Origin: Paraglomus occultum | Lineage: Eukaryota > Glomeromycota > Glomeromycetes > Paraglomerales > Paraglomeraceae | DNA length: 19,480 nt | Direction: 5' to 3' | Assembly (NCBI GenBank): GCA_910592205.1 | Contig: CAJVPJ010000664.1 | Span: 1 to 19,480 of the forward strand | Part shown: one piece after another, positions 1-8,813 of the stretch | How the letters are laid out: every line of letters starts with the position of its first letter | Position numbering within the stretch: the stretch's first letter is position 1 | Translations under genes and position numbers: made by a program | Notes under the pieces: generated by a model | Told to the model about the DNA's origin: nothing | What the model saw: the letters and a program-made list of their open reading frames with translations, nothing else | The model's database searches: none

Positions 1-378
1 ATGAACCAAGAAAAAAACGAAAATTAGAAGACAGTTAAGGGAAAGCAGTTTAACATTTCTTATAGTTTTTGACTTGTTGATAAAGAACTGTTTGAGTGCA
101 TTCGTCGAGCTTTGACCACATTTATTTATTAGTTTGACATAATAATAATGTAATTAAAGAGTCGAACAATTAAAAACAGTCCTATTTTATTATTTCGATT
201 AATAATAAAAGCACCAGATTGATTGCTCGGACCCAAAGCCATTAATGAGTATAACCTATTCTTTGGTCACTCTTCTTTACTATTACTACTATAAATAATA
301 TTGTCACTGTCATCTATTTATCAATCCAGTCTTCGATTCTCACGACAAAAACTTTTCACAAAGAAAATACATATTAAT
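1..378. other. AT-rich noncoding stretch with a possible core promoter
   Basis: No gene is seen. A TATAAATA motif lies at 290-297, about 80 bases before an ATG at 379 and inside an otherwise AT-rich region, so it may be a chance match. No RNA gene or repeat was recognised. Confidence 0.4.
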
Positions 379-425
379 ATGGCACGAGTTAGCCAATCGG
401 ATTTGGATTTATATGCCCTTTCATT
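379..425 (+). CDS. possible first exon of an unresolved gene
   Basis: An ATG at 379 opens a frame beginning MARVSQSDLDLYALS. It meets a GTAAGG donor-like site at 426 just before its in-frame stop at 427-429. The only supporting signal is the TATA box at 290-297. I could not find a following exon that keeps the phase: a candidate exon ending at a GTAAGT near 802 and the open frame at 873-1046 do not join in one frame. This could be the start of a small gene, a 16-codon upstream frame, or chance. The foldback element at 504-664 would lie in its first intron. Confidence 0.2.
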
Positions 426-503
426 GTAAGGGGTATATACAATGTTAAACCAATCAAAATTGATAAAACTATTTTTGCACGTGACATTACGAATTTTAAC
501 AAC

Positions 504-664
504 TCCCCAGCGTCACCATGAAAATTCACGTTCACATGACTGCAGTGGGTGAAATTATAGAAGCAAAATTTAATTTATGCTAAATTTTTTGTTAAACCTA
601 AAATTATATATTAATATATATAAATAATCATGTGAACGTGAAATTTTCATGGTGATGCTGGGGA
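504..664. repeat. foldback / MITE-like element with ~36-bp inverted repeats
   Basis: Bases 504-539 and 628-664 are inverted copies of each other, differing by one substitution and one inserted base. The arms read TCCCCAGC at the outer ends and CATGTGAACG or its complement at the inner ends. The 88-bp centre is very AT-rich and has no coding potential. The nine-base word AATTTTAAC occurs at 492-500 and again at 669-677, a few bases outside each arm. It could be a target-site duplication, although it does not abut the arms exactly. A non-autonomous DNA transposon (MITE) is the simplest reading; a simple hairpin is the alternative. Confidence 0.6.
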
Positions 665-872
665 AAATAATTTTAACGCGACTCAACCAAGGTAGATTAA
701 GATCCTTATTCATATAATTATATAGGAAAAAATTACCGCGACCACATCGTATCTTCATCGCGTCTATATTTTCGACAAGATTACTCAAAATTAAAATATC
801 CGGGTAAGTCTAACTTGTATCTATTATTATTTTTATTAATCAAATGATAAAAGAATAAAACTTTGCATTCAG

Positions 873-1046
873 ATTATTGGAACCGAGACTTTAACGCCGG
901 GGAAACTTAAACGATTGGGACATCTACTGGATCGAAAAGCAAACACAGTCAACGTCAATTACCAAGTACAATCCCCACATAGTATACATATACGCTGGCA
1001 GATATATCAAGTATCAAAGAGACAACATCATGACGGATACAATTAA
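873..1046 (+). other. possible exon of unknown identity
   Basis: After a pyrimidine-containing acceptor (TTTGCATTCAG, 862-872) there is a 57-codon open frame starting IIGTETLTPGKLKRL and stopping at 1044-1046. Its composition is richer in G+C than its flanks, which suggests coding. It overlaps, in another frame, the ATG at 1030 proposed as the start of the next gene, and that second frame is itself open from 895. Only one of the two can be the main coding frame over 895-1046. I cannot identify the peptide. Confidence 0.25.
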
Positions 1047-2453
1047 AATTCGATACAACACGCTAATCCAACCGTGGATTGCACAACTTTATCCAGATAA
1101 CTCTAGGGTCAACTGTCTCCGTTACGCGCAGATTATGAAGTTAGTTATAACCGCGTTACTTTGAAGGCTTTAACAATATTGAAGTTGTTATTTACTACTG
1201 TTTATTTAAATTATTAGATATCAACCTCGCGTGGAGAGTTTACAATTTACGATAGAGACGTCAGCATTTGGTGCACGGTTGACGTTCCGTTCATGGTCTC
1301 TGTATGCGAACAACTGTAAGTAAAGACCTTGAAAATATTACTAATAAGTAATTTTAATTTGTTGATAGTTATTATTCTAATTTGTAGTGGCAGACCAAAG
1401 GCATTTAGGCCTGGTGGGTTTCTCGCCATAAAATGCTTCACAAAATCGGACAATATTATCCATTTGCTCGATTTTGAGATTATAGACGGATATTTAGGTA
1501 TAATTAAAGAACTAATTGAACCAAATAGTACAAATAATCATCACAGTAAGTGACAGAACTTGATTTTCTGCTGCATTCCTCTTCTTCCTTGAGTAAATTA
1601 TATCTTCTCTGTTACGCCGATTACACCTGAAAATTTTCGAATAACCGAAACGGTCATGGGCATCCAATTCGTTACCTTGAAAGAAATAGTGGCACGCAAA
1701 TTTTCGGTTTCAGGCGTCGTAGTTTCCGATAACATCTATGTTTGTCGTGAAGATCTCAACAACACGTATTCATATAAAAAGACACTACTCTTCAATCAGG
1801 TATGATGTCTTTCTAACCATTAATTAACCAGAAACGTGTTAACGAACTAAATTTACTTTGTAGATGATTATAAAAGTAATAACATTACTTCTTGATTGCC
1901 CCGATACGAACCTGATTTTATCATTTCTGTCGTTCACCAGTTACATACGAAAACTGTTTTATTTGTGGGTGAAGTAAGTCCCCCATCACAAAAAAACAAC
2001 ACATTCAAAAACTGTAATGATCTCATCCGCTTTATAAAGGACTGCTTGGATTCAGCTATTGACAAAGGAGCAGACATTAAGGTGTTGGGTTTTCAATGTA
2101 TCGGTAAGGCAAACAATAACGCTTTTGTTGTTTGATGTAATTGGTGAGTTAACTACTCTTGGAATTGCTTTTGTAGACTACAAGATTGATTTTTACGTCA
2201 TGGATTTAATCAAAGACATATATGTAATGGCTCACATTGGTCAAACGATAATTCCCGCTTCCTGCTCTCATTTGTTGATGAGATGGAAATGCTCTGCACG
2301 TACGAGAAATATTTCGCACATCGTTCGAATTTTATATGCAATCCCTGTCCCCCATTAGCAAAAGCATCGGATAAAAACGTCCTAACTCGTGGCTTTCGTA
2401 AGGTTGAATGCGGTTATTTTTATGATTTTCTACAAACTGTAGACATTCACTAA
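1030..2453 (+). CDS. multi-exon gene, possible TPP1/ACD-like telomere OB-fold protein (tentative)
   Basis: Proposed exons are 1030-~1140, 1218-1315, 1388-1545, 1594-1799, 1864-1973, 2040-2223 and 2283-2453. Splice sites such as GTAAGT at 1316, 1546 and 1974, GTATGA at 1800, and pyrimidine-rich acceptors at 1593 and 1863, keep one frame from 1218 to the TAA at 2451-2453. The exon 1 to exon 2 junction is not solved: the natural GTTAGT donor at 1140 gives the wrong phase, and GTCAAC at 1108 gives the right phase but is a poor donor. Exon 1 contains QPWIAQLY. Exons 2-3 contain FTIYDRDVSIWCTVD, then FRPGGFLAIKCF and HLLDFEIIDG. This order of strands resembles the TPP1/ACD (Tpz1) OB fold of shelterin. 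Exon 4 carries FVTLKEIVARKFSVSGVVVS, which could open a second, POT1-like OB fold. The last exon is the least certain. It could also be an unrelated OB-fold protein or a decaying gene. Confidence 0.4.
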
Positions 2454-3440
2454 CAGTCTCACAAACAGGGTCAAATTACTATAAAGAACAGACATCGGTT
2501 TGGCCTGGAAAACAACTGGCCGAGTCTGCGGTATAGTTATTTGTGTTCCGAGCCATTTTGGCTTCATTTGCACTCGACGTAAGCCATCAAGGGTTGTTGA
2601 ACTTTTGTCGCCGAAATTAATTTAATATTAGTACCGGTACTACTTGTAGTTTCGTCGCGTCCCTACTATTAAGTACGCATATTATTATCCGTTGTAAAGA
2701 TAACAATTACTGGCAATTATGTGGTATGTATTATTGCAATTATTATATATTTGCATACTACCGCCTAATAACTTTACTTTTATCATTATAAATAGGCGCA
2801 CCTATAGACACACACTTTAAGAAATCAATCCGCCAAATCCCGCTTAGTAAAAGCGGAAAATAGGGAAATCCAAAAACGGCGATATAATTTTGATGTCTAT
2901 CCAGGTGGGTCCCGGCACCCTCGAAATGCCCAGAACCATGAGAACAGAATTATCCACAATAAGGTGCCTGGCGTGTTGGTGCTGGTCACTGGCATTAATG
3001 ACTTCCAACCCGTAATATGGGATGCCGTTCAGTTAGAGTAGATGGTCGAGATATACTTTTGGAATTCTGGTAAGAAACTGTTGTCATGATTGCTTGCTCT
3101 TGTTTCTTAGATCTTTTTTTGAAAAGTTTGTGCTATGGATATTTTTGTTTTGCGCTATAGCCAACTCACTTGAGCTATTATGCGATGAAATACTCTCCAT
3201 TAGGATTCTCAAATCTATTGCTTGACCTTGAGCTAGAATCTCAAAAACCAAAACGAAGGCGCCAGTTTCTATTCTCTAGATCTCAATTGAATTTTGTAGC
3301 AATTACAAACAAATATCAGATGATAGCGTATTATTACATACTATTAGTAATTATTGTGACAGAATTGACTAAATTTCAACGCGGAATTATTATTATTGGA
3401 GCATGGCTGTTTGACCACTCATTACTCACAAATATATAAT
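2454..3440. other. noncoding stretch
   Basis: No gene with matching splice sites was found. There is a small hairpin at 2840-2856 (CCGCTT, five-base loop, AAGCGG). The open frame at 3170-3439 has no recognisable motif; its right end may be the eroded N-terminal part of the transposase relic that follows. Confidence 0.4.
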
Positions 3441-3770
3441 AAGGACAAGTGGCATCTTGTAATGATTGTTCTGTCCAATCATCAACAATCTGCAAAACAG
3501 GCCCACAATGGCTTTGTCCAGTCATCTGGAACTGTTGCCAGTCTTTCAACAGTTAGAAGAGCATTGTTATCACAGTCGAGTTGCAATCAGAAAACCTCTC
3601 ATTTCAACCAAAAACTGTTTGTTCGCTTTGTAACCGATTCTGTTTCCTCTGGCGGCATTGTATTAATCTTTATCGAATTTCCTGTTTGAAGTGTTCGTGT
3701 CTTCGATTTATTTAGCAAATTCCATGCCGATCATTTCATCACTCTAGAATTAATTGCCAATTTCACCATA
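3441..3770 (+). pseudogene. Tc1/mariner-type transposase relic
   Basis: Three pieces in the order of a Tc1-family transposase survive in two frames. In one frame (3441-3570) are DKWHLVMIVLSNHQQS and LSTVRRAL, which match the end of the paired-type DNA-binding region. A +1 shift at about 3571 leads to HSRVAIRKPLISTKN, the conserved linker before the catalytic core, which stops at 3628. The first frame resumes across a TGA (3687-3689) with SVRVFDLFSKFHADHF, corresponding to the 'VRVW..P.ERF.AD' region after the first catalytic Asp. The DDE residues themselves and most of the catalytic domain are gone or unreadable. No terminal inverted repeats were located. It is an old, inactive insertion. Confidence 0.65.
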
Positions 3771-4436
3771 CACTATCAGTCATGTTGATATTCTCCGCAA
3801 CTCGTAAGAGAATGCGGGAATTGCTGTAAGTGCCAAATATTTAATATTAGAGATTTTGATTGGATAATGATTTGTAGTAAATATAGCTTCAGTCTACTTA
3901 TAGATCTGTCATAGTTGTCTATTACTGTTACCTTATCATCACAAAAAAGCATTGGCAATTGCATTTGTATTTTTATTACAAGCACACTACATTGAATGTA
4001 CCTTTCCTACACCTGCAATAATGCATTCACATCTTCATCCAACGTAAACGTGGTAACTGTTAAGACTACTATTACTATTACTATCACTATGTGATCTTTC
4101 ATCACATGCTGAAAATCAATGTCAAAGAACCAAGCTTGCATATTAATATGACTATGAAAAATATATGTAAGATCATCCACATACTAATACAACTAATTAG
4201 CTTCAAAAATGATGCAAAATTCAGTACGTACGAGAGCAAAACCATATTATATAAATAAATAGCTAAGTTTTATTTTTATTATTATTATTATTATCATTAT
4301 TATTCAAATGGGAACATTGAGAAAGCCATTCGAATGCACCATATGTCATTAAATTTAAATAATGTTCCAGTTGGCAATTCACCACGCACCAATTCGTTTT
4401 ATTCCTTGACCTCTAGAGTGATCGTTGGCTATCAAC
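3771..4436. other. noncoding 3' flank of MRS2 with simple repeat
   Basis: No gene seen. It contains runs of ACT/ATT (about 4066-4090) and an ATT microsatellite at about 4276-4305. It lies downstream of the MRS2 stop codon (minus strand, 4439-4437), so its right end probably holds the MRS2 3' UTR. Confidence 0.5.
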
Positions 4437-6446
4437 TTAAATTTTATCCAACTTTCTCAGAGTGTTCATTTTCCGTAGGCAATAGACGAAAACAGTGGCA
4501 CTCAAACCGCATGCAAGACCACTAATCGCGGCAAATGCATTAACATCGTCTTCTAAGAAATTCTTCAAGTTCATACCAAAGAGACTGGCAATCATAGCAC
4601 CGGTTCCTACACCTAGGGTACCCATGGTCAATTTCAATTCAAGAAGCAACAAAGCGTTCCTGTTTGCGTCTAGAATGATGTTAGCAATCTCTTCAGTTGA
4701 CCTCATGTTAGCTGACAACGTCGCAACAGTATTGGCTATCTCCTCGGTCTGTTTCAGATATGATTCCAACAACAATTCAATCTCCTCGTGTTGATCCATC
4801 GCTCGAGGTTTATTCTTTGCTTTTTCCGTCAAATACATAGCCGCCAAATCTTCATCTAAAAAGCAAGTAGAAATCGAGGAACTATAAATAGAGATATCAA
4901 ATATGTATTAAAAAAAAAGCCAGTAAACTTAACTCTTGACTACCTTGATCTAACACATCTACAATAGCGTTCCGTATCATAAGCGTTTTTTGTTCGAATT
5001 TAGAAAGTTTTTTAGAGTATTGGAGTAGTAGTTTTAATTTCTCACGATCAATGTTCTCTTCGAGATCTGTTAACAGTTTAGATACCAAGTTCACCAAAAC
5101 TTCCATTTCTGCTTGAAGAGTTGATATGACACTTATAAATATTGCTTCCAAAGCTCTTGGAAAGAGAAGAGGGGGAGGGAGGGAAGGGTAATCATAATTT
5201 TGGTTAATGCATAATGACATTACTGATTACTACATCAATGACGCCGTAAACGTCTCAGTATTAGGAAACGAGGAATTTAAACACATGCCAGATATATAGC
5301 TCTTGAGGTGGCTTACCTAAATTCAAAAGGAAGCCCACCCGCGGCAGCAAAACCCATTCGCAATTTTTCCTGTAGGTCATATACGAATATGGATTGATTG
5401 TAGCTGTCGGTCGAGCCAACCGAATCAAAAAGAACGACCAAATCAGCCTTTATCAATGCCCGGATATGAAGTAAATTTACAAGGATTGCTTCTTTGCGGA
5501 CAAGAATGGCAGGAAGTTGATTGATGTATTTGGTATCAATCTGCAAAACATCTTCGAGTCAGCCCAAATTTAAAGATGAGAGAAATCCAACAGCTTAATT
5601 TACCTTTCGTAGATCTCGTGGCTTCAAACGTCACAAATAAAATAAGGGAAAGAGTTTCAGCCCAAAAATCAAAAGATTCAAGTCATGGAAACAGAAGCCA
5701 ACTGTCCCTTTACCTGCAGACTATGCTGCATTTTCATAATGATAAGATAATCTTAATGTAAGTAATTTTAATATGATTGATGTGGTCACCACAAAAATCT
5801 TGCCTGTGCGCAAAGATCCGATTTCAAAAATTCACCAGCAGTAGTCTTCACGTTCCCTATTAAAATCAATGGCTAATTAAACAAATCTCGTTGTTGGACG
5901 AGCTGCCCCGACAGAGTTGGAGGAACTAATTTGGTGCGGGATTCCTTGATCAAGTAGACTCACCTTTATAATCGAATTCGGTACCTGCAGCGAAGACACA
6001 GAAACTTGACACCATTAGTGGGATATCCGCAATTAGATTAAGCCAAAACATAGCAATAATATCGTGCCAATAATGATAATTGGAGCCTTGTAGTCTCATT
6101 ATTTGCCGAGGTTAAGAATCTACGTACATCTCAGCTTCAGTTCATTTATTTTAGGAGAATTTCGAGTGACGGAGGGTGTTTCTGTTATTACTCCCCTGCA
6201 CTGACGGACAACGGCTGTTGCTGTTTGTCGAGATTTTATGCCTAAATTAAAGCAACCAAAATTGCTGCTGAAGAACGTTCCCTTCGAAACGGCCACGGAA
6301 TTGAAATGAAATCCTCTTTGCTTAATAAAGCCAGTACTTTTAGTTTGCAACACAATATTTCGGGCATTTGTATAAAAGAAGGTAAGTAAGCGAGTCTGCG
6401 AGACTATTTGAAAAGTTGAGTTTGGTAGAGATCGCGGCCAGAACAT
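4437..6446 (-). CDS. MRS2: MRS2, mitochondrial inner-membrane magnesium channel
   Basis: MRS2 is a CorA-superfamily pentameric channel that lets Mg2+ into the mitochondrial matrix. Exons, in reading order: 6446-6128, 5984-5964, 5856-5804, 5725-5714, 5621-5604, 5540-5317, 5155-4944 and 4855-4437. These give 1278 nt and 425 aa, the usual family length. Phase is kept at every junction. Residues 1-~90 have no acidic residue and are rich in Arg/Ser/Phe, a matrix-targeting presequence. Family motifs follow: LRCTEFD (105-111), PRDLRK (136-141), ILVRKEAILVNLLHIRALI, the REKLKLLL helix, and AAMYLTEK (291-298). The membrane part has TM1 at about 360-379, the signature GMN at 380-382 (preceded by Phe where Tyr is common), an acidic loop (LEDD), and TM2 at about 393-413. 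One intron (5803-5726) is GC-AG and four internal exons are 12-53 nt. CMC1 is transcribed divergently 117 bp away. Confidence 0.95.
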
Positions 6447-6563
6447 AATGTCTTGTAGAATGTGTCAGCTACGAGTATCTTGTCATGCTTTCCCTTTTCG
6501 GCAATAGCACTTGATCACATGAAACAAGCATGCATTTTCTTGCACCTTTAACAAACTTTAACC
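6447..6563. promoter_or_regulatory. shared divergent promoter region of MRS2 and CMC1
   Basis: Only 117 bases separate the MRS2 start codon (6446, minus) from the CMC1 start codon (6564, plus). Both 5' UTRs and any core promoters must fit here or extend into the neighbour. No clear TATA box is visible. The arrangement is seen directly; shared regulation is inferred. Confidence 0.6.
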
Positions 6564-6954
6564 ATGCATGTATTGTCACGGCATGAAGAGGAGAAATTGC
6601 TGACCAAACTAAAAAAGAATGCTTTGGCTACTTGCGATCCGGAAGTCCGAGGTTGATGTTAATCGATTTAGCGCGGTCATTAACAGAATTTTTTACCGAC
6701 TAATTTCTGCGATTTCTTTAGAGTTTGCAGAATGTGCCACAGGAAGAGTTGTGTCGGTCGTGTGGGCTTGTCGAGTTAAACTCAAGATGATGAACGCGTG
6801 TCTACACAAGTAGTAAGTATTGACACTGTTCGATTTATTGCTAAAGTTGACATAAACATGTTTACAAAACTCTGTTGAACTTTGAAGCACTACTGAAGAA
6901 GAATTAGATAAGTTAAGATTGAAGTATATTGAAGAAAGTCGAAATACCCAATGA
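6564..6954 (+). CDS. CMC1: CMC1, twin-CX9C cytochrome c oxidase assembly protein
   Basis: Cmc1 is a small intermembrane-space protein of mitochondria that takes part in cytochrome c oxidase (COX1) biogenesis and copper handling. Proteins of this type are imported and oxidised by the Mia40 relay. Exons are 6564-6651, 6722-6812 and 6888-6954, giving 246 nt and 81 aa. The twin CX9C pattern is exact: C24/C34 and C46/C56, each pair nine residues apart. Between them lies a GRVVSVVWACR stretch typical of filamentous-fungal CMC1, followed by MNAC and a charged C-terminal helix starting YTTEEELDKLR. The intron after residue 29 has a GTTGAT donor, weaker than usual, but a good branch sequence (GACTAAT) and acceptor; it splits the codon for E30. 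The second intron uses GTAAGT. The start context is AACCATGC. It was missed as a long frame because each exon is under 30 codons. Confidence 0.9.
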
Positions 6955-8813
6955 ATGTTGTACCCACATTGATCATTCGCAATATCGAGCTCATCGCTCA
7001 TATTGCATTATATACAGTTCGAAATACAAAAGCATTTAGTACAAGATGTAAATTCAACGCTCGCCGTCGGTCTAGCCGCGATTGATTGATTGATTGATGA
7101 GCAATCTGTTCGTTTGTTTTCCATGTGATTGTCATCTGTCCTCGTTGTACAAAACTGTAATTCTCTGGTGGCTCGACTAACATGAATTCGAAGTTATTGT
7201 GTTATATATGATGCATATGCGTGACTATCAATTAGTAATATGGTTGGTATTTCCTAATGGTTTTCGTTTTGGAGTTTGAAGAAACAACACGCCACACACT
7301 TTATGATTGTCATTGACTACTGAGCATGAATGATCATTGTACCAGGGCGATAATTGATACAGGATAGAAATGTTGATGCTGAGTTGAGTTTTAGTGCAAA
7401 ACGGCCGTTCGAGAATTATTTCCTATAAGCGCATAGATTGTCGCTATCTGCATGAACGAAGATATTGCAGAGCGTATGATGCGAAAATAGAAAACTTTTA
7501 TATTTGCACAAATGTTTTATAGATTTACCGTTTATACCTGATTGCGGCTCATGTAGATGCGATTGCCTTATGCTTTTGTGATATCAAATCTTGCTAACAG
7601 AAAAATGTAGGTAATCGCGTTTCCCTTACATCTACATCGGAAGAGAACATTCACCCTTGTAAAATGAGCTTACAATTAAGAGTTATTATTAGGAAGTTTG
7701 CTTCAAGCCGACGGAAAGCCTTGTTCCGTATTGATATGCAAGTAATATTTGCTGAACATAGTATTTCCTAGAAAGCTTCAAGTCAAACGTTTATTTAAAC
7801 AATGCTTTGTAAAAATTTTGTCACAGAAATACGGTTTCCTTTTGCTGCGTAATTGCCGGTAACTTTCTATGACACTTTAGAAATAATATAATAAATTTAA
7901 TAACATGTTCGAAAAACTTATTTGATTAATCTTTTTTGCAATCATATAACTAGACGCGCCAAGTTAACAGTAATTCAAGCAACCAACTTAATTAGCATGT
8001 ACGGTTTACGTACTTTATTTGTTAGCCTTGCTGTTAACGTTATTTAAAAAAAAATTGACCATATACACAAATTTATTCGGTGGGTTTCGTTGTTACTTGG
8101 TATTATGACATGTTTAAAAAAGACAACTGAAATTTCAACTTTTTTTTTCATTTCCATAAACTCGTTCCCTTATCGTCTGGACCATCTGTTAGTAGGCATC
8201 CTTTGTGTTATAAGTGAACCCAAGAAAGGAGGCTGAGTGCGTCGAATAAAGACCTCGAAACCCTCAGAAAACCGAGAAAGGGTTGATTTTGTGTGAACTA
8301 AACCTTGCCTTATTTGGTAACATAATATACAACTGCTGTCATATCTCTATGCGATTAATTGACCATACGATCAAATATGGGGATATTAGTATTAGTATTA
8401 GTCAAAAATAAGCGACGACTTTTGGAGGTTTACGATTGAAATGTTTCCGAAATAAACCCTCTCCCCTTACTACCATATTTGTGTAATGGGACAAAAGCAT
8501 TCACCATAGTTATTTTAATTGTGAGTCAGCAATCATTGTAAAGACCAAGCATCCACGTAAATACGAACTGCACCTTTAGCGTTCACTCGTAGGTGCAGGC
8601 AATAAAGAACGCAAAACTCCACGTAAATACGAACATAGATCGACTAAAGTAATTATTATTATATAATTCAATTCTAACGTGAAATTCGGAGATTTCAGCA
8701 TCATCCGTGACATTTATTAATTGAAATTAAGCGGGTAAATTTAGCGGTTTCTTCTATTATTCTAAAAATTAATTATATTAAAGAAATTGTAAAGTACTGT
8801 GATATTACGTACG
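6955..8813. other. noncoding region between convergent CMC1 and the ATPase gene
   Basis: Minus-strand frames at 6693-7183 have no family motif and overlap CMC1 exons, so I do not call them. There is a TGAT microsatellite at 7082-7098, a (TATTAG)n tract near 8385-8401, and a short direct repeat at 8552-8634. Both flanking genes end facing this region, so it should hold their 3' UTRs. Confidence 0.5.
8552..8634. repeat. 17-bp direct repeat flanking a small inverted repeat
   Basis: TCCACGTAAATACGAAC occurs at 8552-8568 and again, identical, at 8618-8634. Immediately after the first copy, TGCACCT (8569-8575) pairs with AGGTGCA (8591-8597) around a 15-base loop. The arrangement could be a remnant of a small insertion or a duplication; no coding sequence is involved. 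Confidence 0.5.

Noticed and set aside
4276-4305. ATT-repeat microsatellite, considered as a functional repeat array
   Set aside because: A simple trinucleotide tract without spacers; not a CRISPR array or coding repeat.
4334-4794. Plus-strand frames near the MRS2 3' end
   Set aside because: Antisense to the GMN-bearing last exon of MRS2 or to its 3' flank.
6693-7183. Minus-strand frames of 61 and 102 codons
   Set aside because: They overlap CMC1 exons on the other strand, have no motif, and show the composition of translated noncoding DNA.
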